A stretch of 64,000 bases of DNA from Euryodendron excelsum. Taxonomy: Eukaryota > Streptophyta > Magnoliopsida > Ericales > Pentaphylacaceae. Positions 31,341 through 43,169 of this stretch are shown here, piece by piece; the first letter of the stretch is position 1, and the number at the start of each line of letters is the position of its first letter. Under the pieces are notes generated by a model, which saw nothing but the letters and a program-made list of their open reading frames with translations, did no database searches and was not told where the DNA came from. A program made the position numbers and the translations under genes. The DNA lies in contig CM065388.1 in NCBI GenBank assembly GCA_033060915.1, forward strand, positions 21,550,501 through 21,614,500. Direction: 5' to 3'.

Positions 31341-32751
31341 TCAAGGTTCCAACTCTTGAACCATTTTCTAAATGATCATTCAATTTTCAAACTATTCTCA
31401 TAACCTATTTTTCCAAAACCATTTAAAAAAAAAAAAAACCCATTCCATAAACTCTTCAAATGTCCTTACATTCTATCTTCAAGACATTTCCAAAAATGAT
31501 TTCAAAAGGTCATAAACCTAAGGTGTCCCTAGCCCTCTCATGGTTAGGGATTCCAAGGACAAGTGATAAATCAAGAACAACCTCTAAGGTTGTCCATATT
31601 AGAATTCCAAATCCTTAGCCATTTCCAAAAACCACTTTCAAAAATTAATTCATCAAAACATTTCTAAAGTCATGCCTCCAAGGTTTTCAAAACAAGATTT
31701 CAAAAACACTTCCAAGTTCTCTTGAGTCATGCCAAAGCACTTTTCTAAAACTCCCTTAAGTTGATCTAAAAACGTTTTCAAAACACTCCACCATCCAAAT
31801 TCAAGTCTTCAACTTCCAAGACCACAAAGAGTCTTCAACTTCCAAGACCACAAAGAGTTTTCAACTTCCAAAGACCTTAAAGTGTCCTAAACTTTTCCAA
31901 AGACCTCAAACTGTCCTAAACTTTTCCAAAGACCTCAAAGTGTCTTAAACTTTTTCAAAGACCTCAAGGTATCTTCAAGCCTTCTAAAGGCCCTAATGCG
32001 CCTATTTTTCATCGAGTTCTTGCCCGAACTACGAATGACCTGATTCTTGCCAAATGAGATACATAGGCAACCTAAAATGGTGCAGTCATAACTTTTATTT
32101 TATCTCCAATCCGTTTTTTCAAAAATTCCAATCAATTTAAAGTTTCTATTCCAAACTCTTTCAAAACTACCATATTTTCAAGCTTCTTTCAAAAACTTGT
32201 ATCATGCATCATGCATCCGAAAAGTGATGAGTAAACCCCATTTTCAAAATTCTAAAGTGGATATTAAGTGGACAATGGTAACCGGTTATTCTAGTGAGTG
32301 AACAAAGGGTGATTAGACATGTAGGTACCGAAAGGGTGGGGTAGGGTGATGATCTTAGGATATCTTCCCTACACGTAACCAACCCCCGAATTATAGATTT
32401 CTTTTTTCAAATGACCAAAATGGAGTTATTTTCCAAAAGGGCTTAAATCTTTCTAAAGGTTGCCAAACAACCTATTTTCTTAAAAACCCTATCTTGAGGG
32501 AGTTTTCAAAACCTTTTCCAAAAACCCTAAATTCAATCTTCGGATTAACACTTAGTTTTAGGTGCCCTAACTCACTTTAATCAAGTTAGGTGGCGACCCC
32601 TATTTTTCTGAAAAGCCCTTAGTCAAACCAATTTTCAAACCTAGTCACACTTGTCCTTCTAGGAGGATAAGTTCTAGTGACAAAGTTTCGTACTTTTTGT
32701 CTCCAAGCTGAAAGGACCTTGGACACCCAAAAATCGGGGAGCGACAGATGA

Positions 32752-34509
32752 TCTTCCCTTTGCTATTGTCACCAAATATGACAAGACCTCCATCCTTTGT
32801 GCTTCATCTCCCGTCATATGCCTTAACCATCCATTATTCAAGTACCAATGATCTTTCTTAGATTTTGCTTGAACGCAAACCTGCAAAAAGGATTTATCTA
32901 ACCTTAGGTACCCAAACCATCTTGGATCATTGGGGATTAGTCCTCAATGGTCTTCTAGGGACCCATGCATTGCTAGGAACATTTGATTTTTGTAAGGCAT
33001 AGCACCTACTAGCAATATGTCCTATTTTATGACAATAAAAGCATGAGACTTGTGGTTTTTTAGTTAAAGTAATAAATCTTCCTTTTGAAATTTTCTTTCT
33101 TTTAAAAGGATCAATGCTAAGACCAACTTTGTTTAATGAACATTTTTGTTTTCCTAAAATTGCATTCAGTTTTTCTTTTCCATTTATACATCTAAACAGA
33201 GTTGTTTCCAAGCCTTTAACTTTATCAAGTAAGATCTTATTTTCTTTTGAAGAATCTTTTTGAAAGGAGTTTTTCTTAATCTTATCCTTAAGGACACAAA
33301 CTTCGTTTTCTTTTTGTAAATTTTCATTTTCATCAGTAAGAGTAGAAACCATTTTTTTAAGGAGTTCATTTTTAATTTCCATTTTTCTGAATTCACAAAG
33401 TAAATTATCAAATGCATCTTGTAATTCATTAAAAGTAAATTGGGAAGAGTCTAATACCTCACTATCATCCTCATGAGCCATCAGACATAGGTTAGCCACT
33501 TATTGTGATACGGCTTCTTCTTCGGAGCTTGATTCTTCATCATCACTCCATGTCGTGGCTGCCATAGCCTTCTTCCCTTGATATTTCTTTCATCTTTTTA
33601 TGAGCAGAGGACATTTTGCCTTTATATGGCCAGGCTTTTTGCATTCATAGCATGTAATGTTGGATTCTTTACTAGGTTCTCCTTTGGCTTCATACTTCTT
33701 TCTACCTCTCCATTTATTTTTCATGAATCTTCTGAATTTTTAAGTGATGAGAGCAATTTCATCTTCATTCTCATCACTTGTTGATTCATCATCTTGACTG
33801 GTGGATTTGAATGCAACTACTCTTTTCTTCTTCTCTTCATCCTCTTGAGCATGTTGCTTTTAAATGAGCTCATGAGTCATTAAGGAGCCCAAGAGTTCTT
33901 CAAGAGGCAGGGTGTTGAGATCCTTTGCTTTTTGGATTACTGTGACCTTAGCTTGCTAAGCTTTTGGCAAAGACCTTAGAATCTTCCTTACCTGCTCACT
34001 GTTAGAATACACCTTTTTAAGAGATTTTAAGCCATTAATAATATCGGTGAATCTTGTGAACATTTCAGTGATGGACTCATTAGGTTTCATTTTAAACAGT
34101 TCATAACTATGTACCAAAATATTGATTTTAGATTCCTTAACTTGATTAGTACCTTCATGTGTGACTTCTAATCTATCCCATATTTCTTTGGCAAATTCAC
34201 AAGTGAAGATACGGTTAAATTCATTGGGATCAAGTGCACAATATAAAATATTCATGGCTTTGGCATTAGATTGTAGCATTTTCAAATCATCTTCATTTCA
34301 TTCAGATTCTAGTTTAAGGATATCAGTTCTATCCACTCTAGTTGTAGGTGTTTTGGAACCATTTATTATGAATCTCCATAATTCATAATCTACCAATTGA
34401 ATATAGATTCTCATTCTATTTTTTCAATAATTGTAATTAGTGCCATTGAACATAGGTGGTCTATTTGTGGATTGACCCTCACCGAGAGAGCTTCTAAAAT
34501 TAGTTGCCA
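32752..34509 (-). pseudogene. SIRE-type copia gag and start of protease (broken)
   Basis: ATG at 34509 (MATNFRSSLGEG), 42 bases after the PBS, opens a copia gag: a WxxRM-like block, a LDPNEFNRI motif near 34235, an ESITEMFTRFTDIINGLK block near 34060, and two CCHC zinc knuckles (CYECKKPGHIKAKC near 33650; CFYCHKIGHIASRC near 33045) separated by a coiled-coil-rich spacer. A protease motif follows near 32840 (WYLNNGWLRHMTGDE): the family's catalytic Asp-Ser-Gly is Asn-Asn-Gly here. Several in-frame stops interrupt it, some at positions where Trp is usual. It ends at ~32752 where T2's LTR begins. Confidence 0.85.
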
Positions 34510-34550
34510 TGGATCTATTCCTAGGATGTTAAGCCTTAAAACAATAATAC

Positions 34551-34564
34551 AAGCTGTAATACCA
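34551..34564 (-). other. Copia primer-binding site
   Basis: The minus strand reads TGGTATTACAGCTT two bases after the LTR end (GGGATAACA at 34567). It is a mutated form of the initiator-Met PBS TGGTATCAGAGC used by plant copia elements. Confidence 0.7.
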
Positions 34565-34566
34565 AT

Positions 34567-36545
34567 TGTTATCCCAAAAGGTAACCCAAGAGGGAGGTGA
34601 ATTGGGTTTTTCGAAGATTAATGACAAATAAGATTAATTAAAATTAATCTGAACAATGTAACATTGATCAATATATATGTAATGCAATGTAATCAAAAGA
34701 AGAAAAGAAAATAGAGCAATAGAAAGAACACATAGAGTTACCGAGGTTCAAACACAATCCGTGGTCTACGTTCTCACTCCAAGATCCCCTTGAAGTCTTC
34801 CTCCACTATGTAATCTCCAATTACAAATGGGTGCTGATTGACTAAGTGCTCAGCTCACTCTTTACACAAGAACTTCCCAAGTTTTTCAGCCACCAAGTGG
34901 TTTTGTCCAAGATCCACTCAAACTTACAAGAGTTTTTTTTCCACAAGAGAACTCTCAAACTCTCACTTACAAGTGTATAAAGATACACAAATGATTTACA
35001 AACTCTCTAACAAGAGTGGATTAAACAATCAAAGCTCACACAATGAAGACAAGAAGAATGTTCAAAATATTCAGTTTGATCAGTTAGTGGATGTTTATTT
35101 CTTGTGTCTCTTTTCTATAAATGCAGTTGGAAGCTTATATATAAACCCCTGTATTCATTTCATCCGTTGGAGATTGTTGGGGTACATTTAATGCACATCC
35201 AGTTCGTAATAAAGTTAGAAAAACTAGCCGTTATATCCCAGAGGTCAACTCTTTAGCTTAAAGGGTCGACTCTTCTGGTTTGTATTTTCCAGATGTTGTC
35301 CACTATCTCCAAGTATCGACTCTTCATATCCATGAGTCGGCTCATTAATCATTCTGTCTTTAAGTCATTTAGCTTCTGTCTTCATGAGTTGACTCTTCAT
35401 TTCCATGAGTCGACTCTTTGCACAGAAATCTTGCTTCAGTCTTCATGAGTCGATTCTTTATATTCAAGGGTTAGCTCATTGATCATTTGGTTTTCAATCT
35501 TTTGCTTTTGTCTTCATGAGTCGATTCTTCACCTCCATAAGTTGGCTCATTACTTATTCTGTCTTCACGTTTGTGCTTCTGTCTTCATGAGGCGATTTTT
35601 TATTTTCATGAATCGGCTTATTGCTCAGAAATCTTCATTATATCTTTCAATGACCAAGTTCATCTTCAGCAATAGTATAAGATTTTCAAGGAGTCTTCTC
35701 TTTGGGGTATGATGATCAACTAAAACTCTTTTAACTTATCAAAGTTAACTTCTATTCAACTTGGATTGAATCAATCACTTGATATTCATATTTTCTTGAT
35801 TTTCAAACTGTCAGGGCTTCACTCTATCAATGCTGAGCTCTTTTGCTAATCTTTCTCTTTCATTGCCGAGCTCTTTCTTTCATTGCCGAGGTATTGCTTT
35901 CATTACCGATTTCTTCTCCTTGCTAGCAATTCTTCTTTCTTCTTTGGAATCACCTTAATAAGACTTTTTGTAAGCTTGATGAAATCTCTTCATACATATT
36001 GTCTTTATCGATTCCTTATATCTTAGAAGAATTCTTCACTTGGATTCCATGTAGAGATCAGACAATCAAGATGAATCTTCTTCTCAAGCAATTTCCAATC
36101 ACATTATTTTATATCGACCTTTTGCACAATTGATGAAGTCTTCTTTTGAGCTTTTTCAATCTCTTCATAATCAAATTATCTTTAACTGACCTTTGCACAC
36201 TCTGATGAAGTCTTCAATTCCTTTGAGTGCAATACAACTTCATTGAGTCTATGCATACTTGATGAAAGTTTTATTTGAACACCTTTAATCTCTTCAAATG
36301 CAAAACATCTGTTTGAAGTAAAAATAGGCGTCAATGCTCTGTTTGGTTCATTGCATAGCTCTTAGAATTCATTGCTTGATCCTGAGCTTGTTGTGCATTC
36401 ACTTTGACATGTATTAGACTTAAAGTTGAATTTTAAGTCTAAAGTATAAACTTTATTAATCTGCACACTAAGTAAATGCATTAACAAAATAACACAAGAT
36501 TTAGTTATTATCAAAATCATCATGAAGACCAACCTTGAGTCAACA
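34567..36545 (-). mobile_element. 5' LTR of the SIRE-type copia element
   Basis: A 1979-bp minus-strand LTR starting TGTTGACTCAAGG at 36545 and ending GGGATAACA at 34567. It is homologous along its length to the solo LTR at 16119-18129 and is followed by a PBS and gag, so it is the 5' LTR. The matching 3' LTR is not present downstream of the RNase H remnant. Confidence 0.85.
35220..35640 (-). repeat. 'gagtcgactc' minisatellite in the SIRE LTR
   Basis: About six degenerate ~65-bp units with 'cttcatgagtcgactcttca', the counterpart of the array at 17040-17460. Confidence 0.65.
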
Positions 36546-37618
36546 TAGTGGACACTCTTAGCACTCTAAAATTCATTCTCTATTTTTCTAAAAATCCTAA
36601 TTAACTAAGATGCCACATGGCACACCTACCTTCTCTAACCAATCAGACTCATCTTTCTCTCTCTCCCTCTCTGTCTCTCCTAAAAAGGAAAAAAAATTAA
36701 ACTAAAAATTATTTGTAAAAAATAATTGAAAGAATAAAATTCTATTCCTCTATCTGTTTGTTTTTTCTTTTTGTAGCTCACGGGTCTCTCTAGACATGTA
36801 TTTTTTTGCTCTCTCTGTATTTGCGTTCTTACTGATTACTATTGTTAGACTGTTTTCTGGTTAATGATGTTTTCTATCTCTAGACATGTATTATCTATTA
36901 TATCTCTCTTTATTTTTCTGTTGTCTTCTCAAATATGTTTCCAGGAAGTCTCTCAGTTAGATAGTTAGATCTCACTCTCTAGATATGTGTACGCGTCTTC
37001 GTCCTCTCTCTACTATTACATATGTTGTTCTCTCTCTCTATCAAGACCCACAAGTCTCTCTCTAGTTATGTATTATTTTAAAAAAAATGCTATTTTTGTT
37101 AAAAAATTTATACAAAATTTACATATAAAATGATGTGACAGTTATTATTTTATAATTAAAAGTCATTATGGTGAGTGTTTGTTTTGAAATGAAAGACTCT
37201 CACAAAACATATTATTTTATATAAAAGTTTTGTATGAATTTTTTATTTATATAATATTATCTCTATCATCCCTCTTTGTTTTAACAAGGCTGATTGGTCC
37301 TTTTTTTTTTTTTTGTAGCTTTGGGATTTGTAACCGTTGTTAGGCTGTTTTTAGGTCAACGATGTTTTCTATCTCTATAGTATATATAATGTTGACTACT
37401 AATGTATGTTTCCAGGCTTTTAGCTTAAACCATGGGTTGATATCATATGTTCTCAACAGCAATTCCACCATCATGGGAGCGAATGAAAAAAGGTCTTGAA
37501 GTTACAAATTGAGATACTAATTATCTTAGTTTTTAAGTATTATCATTGCATTTTATTTTTAATTTTCATTTTAAAATTTTTTATGTGTTGTGTTGAAGAG
37601 TTTGGCATCTATATGTAC
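36546..37618. other. AT-rich region, degraded repeats
   Basis: Internal duplications are visible: 36770-36900 versus 37300-37395 ('tttttgtagct...gatgttttctatctct') and 37110-37235 versus 37690-37805 ('gatgtgrcagt...gagtgtt'). The second pair extends into the proposed Helitron. No coding sequence. Confidence 0.5.
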
Positions 37619-39728
37619 TTTATACTATAATAAAAGCAAATATAGAGAGAATTTCTCATATTTGCTTTTATACAAAAAATTCTATCAGAATGATGTGGCA
37701 GTAACATTTTTATAAATAAAAGCCACAATCATGAGTGTTCTGTTTTTAAATGAATGGCTCTCATTCAAATACATTATTTTAGTGATATATTCTGCATAAA
37801 ATTTTCTGTTCATAAAGCATTACCATTTTCTAATAGTCTTAAAAAACTATGATATCATATCACAAACCTAGCTCCTATTTTTCCATCCCTAGAGTCGGCT
37901 CCTCTCCTAAAAAAGAAAAAGGAAAAAAAAAATCTCTAATAAAAAAGGATAATACAATTCCTAAAATCTCTACCACTATTTGCCATAAAACTCTCACTAA
38001 ATGAATATATGATTCCTAACTTCTCTCCTTAAAGACTTTTTAAAAAAAAAAAAAACCAACTCAATGCCGTTCCCCACACTACCTTAATATCTCATTTCAA
38101 ATTTTCTTCTAAGACAGATTTTCTATGTTCTCCGGTACGTGCATAATATTCAAGGTCAGTACCATTGTGATTAATGTTATTTTAAGATTTTTATCTCATA
38201 ATAGCTCTCCCTCCATTATTATTGGCAGCTCTCTCTCCCACAGAGAATATTAAACAGCGACCCTTGATTACCATCACACCAAAACCATGTTCATCGTAGC
38301 AACACCATTTGCACCTTCGTCGATGCTACGATCAAATGGGTCCTGATCACAAAACATGGTTTTTTTTTTTTTTTTTTTTTTTTTTTCTATTGGTGTTTTT
38401 CTCTGGTTTTCTGATCTATAAACCCAATTCCTATAATCATTAAAGAGTCCTTTATGAGAATGAGGCAACACAGAAGAACCCAGGACTAAAGCGGCAGAAA
38501 ATATGAATTATATGGTGTGAAGGTTGAAGGGAATATGTCTCTTCCTATGCATATATAGCTAATTTGTTTTGCCAAGCTTACTAGATCGTAAACAAAATTT
38601 TGCAGGTACTATTTTTCTTACCTATGAAGGCTTACTCAATTGACCAATGTGGCTTAACATAAATAGAAAGAAGAAGAAAAGGTTGTTGCCGATGGCTACA
38701 CTCTAGAAGAAAATGTATAGTTAGGGATGGATTTGGTAATGGGATCTTGGTGGAACTAGGCATGGATTTTAGGAATAGATTAGAGAGAGACCGGTAATGG
38801 GATTAGTGATATCTTAGGAAAGGAGTTTTTCTTAATAAATTAATTAGTGATTTTAGGGTTAGGAGAGATTTTAGGAATTAGATTATCTAACCAATTAATG
38901 GAAGATAATTACAGTAATTTTAGGCATATTTTACGTTTTTTTTAATTTTGTTTCAAGTTTTAAAGGGAGTTTTTTTTACCAATCATATTAGACATCAAAC
39001 TTTTATAGCATTAAATTGGGTTAAGACTTTTATGCTTAAAAACGTAACATCGTATTGTAATAACATATGTAATAGATTTGTATTATGATCAGGTTATATG
39101 TGGAGCTCAATAATGCACAAAACACCTTGACAGAGTCATGGATTTTCAAAATAAACAATCATAAATTATGCAGCTTTGAAGACTACATTCAATAAAAACC
39201 AATCTCATCTCCTTAGAACCTCGAAAAAGAATTTGATTTTGAGTTTGTTCAGAAAGGTAATTTTATGAATGTATTGAGAAGCAGCCTACAATCTTTTATT
39301 TTTCATATCAGTGGTGGTAAAAGAATCTCTAACATATATGCAAGGAATCTAAAAATTACAATTTTAAAAATAATTGAACATGATTTTGGAGCCTATTAGA
39401 ATTTGGCTGTAATTCTTAATCATGAGATTACTTCATATTAATTCCATTTATTATAAAGCTTACAAAAAAAAAAAAAAAAAGAAATTAAACAGAAGTGTTA
39501 TGTTTCTCTTTTTATTTTTCCCTTAAAATGATTAGCAACCTAGCCTAGTTGTTAGCACACTTTGAGGTTAGAATACCTTATTGCTCAAAATTTTAAACCT
39601 AAAGTTTAAAATAACAAAGGTTAGTTAAAAGAAGAAACCATACGTATTATTAAAATTTTCAATCTATCATATTTATTCATAAATTATTAAACTTTCAATG
39701 ATCCGTGCATAGCATGGATTAAAATTAG
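37619..39728 (+). mobile_element. Helitron-like unit (candidate)
   Basis: The left end reads TTTATACTATAATAAAAGC, close to the TC-initial TCTATACTATAATAAAAG start seen in many plant Helitrons. The right end has an 8-bp hairpin ATCCGTGC-ATA-GCATGGAT (39701-39719) followed by TTAAAATTAG, a degenerate version of a CTRR terminus. The interior is AT-rich, with T runs (38360-38387) and no helicase gene, so it would be non-autonomous. The 65-codon minus-strand frame at 38274-38471 is low complexity across the T run. Both ends have lost consensus bases. Confidence 0.45.
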
Positions 39729-41883
39729 TAATACTTATACACATGTGATGGGGGATGTTTATCATAGAAAAGACTTTGTTCCCTCCCTCTGTAACAGTTA
39801 GTTAATGTGGGTCAAAGAATGGTGGGTTGTGACGTTCGAAGAGTGCTCATTCACCAAGAAAGTTTCTCCAAAACCATGTACTGTATTCTCTTTAAAAAAT
39901 TTGAGCTAAAAGAGTCTACCGGGGACAAGCTACACTTACAAAGGGTTCGAGTCATGTATGCTCCTTCTTGCAAACCTCCTTCACAAGCCCTTGACAAGTC
40001 ATCATCATCATCTTAATTGTTATTATGTTTTCAGTTATCATTTCATTGCTTTCGCATTTTGATAAAAACTGACTTGCTTCAATACATGCACTTTTTCAGT
40101 TCTATCTTCACTTTCCTGTACAAATGAATGACAAGTTAAATGGTAGGATGTGATTGATAGGTTGCATGTATCCGCCCTAGATGCGATGGGCAAACTTCCT
40201 TTTTGATCTCAAAAAATGACACGTGTTGAAAGCAATCATGATGCACCCTAGAATCCAGAATCAATGTTGCCTTCCCCACCATGAGATATTTCATGTATTG
40301 ACCTCTTTCTAATTATCACAAAAGTGTGAGCTAATGAGAGAACCACTCCTTGAGAACAAATATGCATGATAAAGACGAATATCCAGTACTTACAGTTGTG
40401 TGTTATGACCAATAGATCTCAAAATCCCAGCACGTCACCTGCAGCTCCATGAAGTGTCTGACAAGAACTATGAATACCTGATTCTCTGAGCAACGAGATA
40501 TGTAGAAGGCCTAAGATGTAGCCTTAGGTTCGGTCGCACAATGAAGGAAGAGAAATCATCAAGAGGCAGCTTTTGAGCTTGATAGATCAATGGATTAAAG
40601 CCTGGACGACAAGAGGCCATCATTTCTCATATCCCCACATAGTTTAAATATTGTCATCTGTCTGCCCATTGAACCTTTAATTTCCACTTTTCCAAAAAAT
40701 CCTACTGAGGATCACACCCTACCTTGGGGTAGTTCTATGATAACAACACAACCCAGCAGCAGCCTTCTCAATACAGAAGATGATCTCCCCCTTGAGAACC
40801 ACCAAAGAATAAAGAGCTCTTAAGACTAAGGTTCCAAATCAAGAAGGATGAGAGGCCATTATTGAGTTATCCAAACACAAAAATCATCCTAGTCAAGCCA
40901 TTTGAGCTATACATATTTTCTTTCTCAAATCCCAACCAAGGATCATCCCCCACACTGGAGCAATTATAGGGTACAAAGTTATTTTGCATTTGCATTAGAG
41001 CAACTACATCAAAATGACTTTATCTCACATTCCAGAGAAATGTTCAGGGAAGCTGAAAACTTTGCCGACTAGGCAGTTGAACTTGAGACGAAGAGAGGCC
41101 ATCGATCTTGTTATCCTCTCGATGAAATCTTTATTCCTTGCCAGCCCATTGAGTTGGTGATTTTCTTTCACAAAAACTCCAAGTGGTCATGCCCAAGAAT
41201 GAAAGGCTAAGAAGGACAAAAAATAAAAATAAAAAATAAAAAAGTCAAAGACAGAGACAAAAAAAAAGTTAAAAAAAGAAAACAAAATAGGAAAAGAGTG
41301 AAAATAGAGTCAACAGAAAATAGTCAAGAACATTAACAAATCAAAATGAAATAAACAATTTTCTGTGATCCAACATTGGTAAAAATTCGAGTCTGAAGCA
41401 AGTATAACCACTCGGGCAATTAGAGCCAAACTAATGTATTGCCTATGAGAAGGATTGTTCGAAAAGAGCAGATGACATTGGGAACCCCTAATCATAGTTT
41501 GAGTTTTTATATCCTTTCTTTCTCAAACCTGCACCCTAAAACCTAAGCCTACATTACAGTCCAAAATAAAGACTTCTCCAATTGGCAATGGTCCTTCAAG
41601 AAAAAAGCTGACTTCACCCATCTTCAACAAATGCCAAAGACATATCAGCAAGAAGAACATCAAAAAGAGTCTCATTCATTGGGAATATGACATCCATAGG
41701 TCATTTAACATTAACAATGGCTCGAACATTTGATTACAAAGGCCATCGCCATGTCCTTAATAGTCAATGATATCCTTCTCGGCTGTGTAAAATTGTTCTG
41801 AGGTATGGTGTGTGAAGATATGCCACTCTCCCAATTTTTTAGTTTGATCACCATTTACACTTGTGGCTTTCTTCTAACCACCT
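39729..41883. other. Degraded gypsy LTR-like sequence
   Basis: No coding frame stands out. At 40455-40510 the block 'gacaagaactatgaatacctgattct...gagatatgtag' resembles the conserved GAACTACG...CCTGATTC...GATACGTAGG block of the Tat-type LTRs elsewhere in the window. Internal repeats around 'gacgaagaggccat' (40600, 40850, 41085) suggest one degraded LTR or leader. The family is not determined. Confidence 0.4.
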
Positions 41884-42587
41884 GTTAGCACCTGAGACCT
41901 AATTGTCTTATGGGATTTTTGAAAATACTTTGACCAGGGACCATAGATTTTTTGATCAGCTATCATAGATCCTTTGAAAATTTGACGTTTCGTGGAAAAC
42001 CTAGACCATTAGGGTGATAAACCAGAAATGGCCGCCAAAAAATTTGAACATCGCGCTGGGAAAGCTGAGACCACTAGGGTGAATGTCCAGAAATGCCCAC
42101 CCAAAAATTTGACCTTATGGCAGGAAAGTCGAGACCACTAGGGTGAAAGACTAGAAATGCCCACTCAGAAAATTTGACCTTTCTATGGGAAATCTGAGAT
42201 CACCAGGATGACAAAGCAAAGATGGTCATCTGAAAATTCTACCTTTCGGCAAGAAAGCCATGAACTACCATGTAGACACCAAATCGGTCGCTTGAGATTT
42301 TCATCTTTGGGTGATAAAACCGTGAATTGCAGGGTAGATCGCGCGTGCACACATGTTCTAAGTACTATAATGAGGCGCCACCCCAACCTTTTCTTTGAGA
42401 GTCACATTTTTCATTCTCTAAGGTATCTAAAATTAGAAACCGTCAGACATGACTTCTGTTTCAAGTAATAGAGGGTAAATACATAAACTCAAGCAGCAAA
42501 TTCAGCATTTAAAAACTAATACGAAGCCTTACATTGTAATGGCAATTTTCCTTTGCCTCTCAACTCGATGGTTTTTTTTTAATCAGT
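41884..42587 (+). mobile_element. Partial LTR-like segment beginning TGTTAGCACCTGAG
   Basis: TGTTAGCACC at 41884 resembles the TGTAAGCACC start of the Tat-type LTRs and is followed by a tandem array typical of U3 regions. It is cut at 42588 by the LTR of E2. No other end is visible, so this is a tentative call. Confidence 0.35.
41976..42335 (+). repeat. ~65-bp tandem array
   Basis: Five to six units read approximately 'aaatttgacctttcgtgggaaagctgagaccactagggtgaatgaccagaaatgcccaccc', progressively degenerate to the right. Confidence 0.75.
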
Positions 42588-43129
42588 AGTAGTGACGTTT
42601 TCCCGATCCCCTGATCGGGCCCTGACCAGACCAAGGACCCGAACGTCGGATCCGGCGCTAATCAGAGCCTACCCCCTCAGATCCCCTCGACTCCCGAACA
42701 GATCAACTCCTCGGTCATGCTTCACGTTCCGTCCGTCCTTCCCATCACATCAGTGAAGGCCACAACTGACACCGGACACTGTAGTGTGCACTCGAAGCGA
42801 GGACATAGAGTGTGCGAGGGACAACAACCCTCTCAAGTACCCTACCATGGATCTGACGCTCCAATAGAACGCTGCCACGTGGAAAGGTCGTCAACTACTC
42901 CCTATGCATCCATACAAAGAGAAAATAAAGACCTTCTTCACCCGGTACGCCCAAAAGAAAAACTTTAGCAAATACACTCTAGAGTAACCGCATCCTCTAG
43001 AGTCTAACTTGATCATTGGAGAGTCCTTGGCAGACACCACACCAGTATGCTTAGTGCAGAAGATCACATGCGGACGGGAGAGAGCTCATCGAAGACCTAG
43101 GGGCAAGATCCACGAGATTGCTGCATCAT
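42588..43129 (+). mobile_element. E2 left LTR
   Basis: It aligns in direct orientation with 47192-47752: 'tagtgacgttttcccgatcccctgat' at the start, 'tcgtcaaccactcccyatgca' in the middle, and 'gagattgctgcatcat' at the end. The copy at the right starts TGATAGTGACG; here it reads TAGTAGTGACG. No PBS follows: integrase sequence begins about 40 bases after the LTR end. Confidence 0.8.
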
Positions 43130-43169
43130 TAGTTTGTGCATTCTATAGGAACGACTATTCTCGTGATTT

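Larger units (their letters stand above)
27967..32746 (+). mobile_element. T2 3' LTR (subfamily A)
   Basis: A 4780-bp LTR from TGTAAGCACCCC to ...GGGAGCGACA. It carries, in order, the 'gagacc/ccaacacc' array (28130-28480), the hairpin triple array (28960-29460), a TATA box (29785), the 'cctaggttaacc' array (31040-31340), the GAACTACGAATGACCTGATT block (~32030) and the 'ctaggaggataag' end block. It is collinear with A1 but differs at its 3' end, and by the extra minisatellite, from T2's own 5' LTR. Minus-strand copia protease/gag follows directly. Plus-strand frames within it are not genes. Confidence 0.85.

Noticed and set aside
21148..32751. GATGA at 21148-21152 and 32747-32751 as a 5-bp target duplication of T2
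   Set aside because: The left GATGA lies inside copia RT coding sequence that continues past it (CNHLAFLSQIE motif), so it is not at the element boundary; chance match.
38274..38471. 65-codon minus-strand frame
   Set aside because: Translation of a T run on the other strand gives a poly-Lys tract; inside a proposed non-autonomous Helitron.
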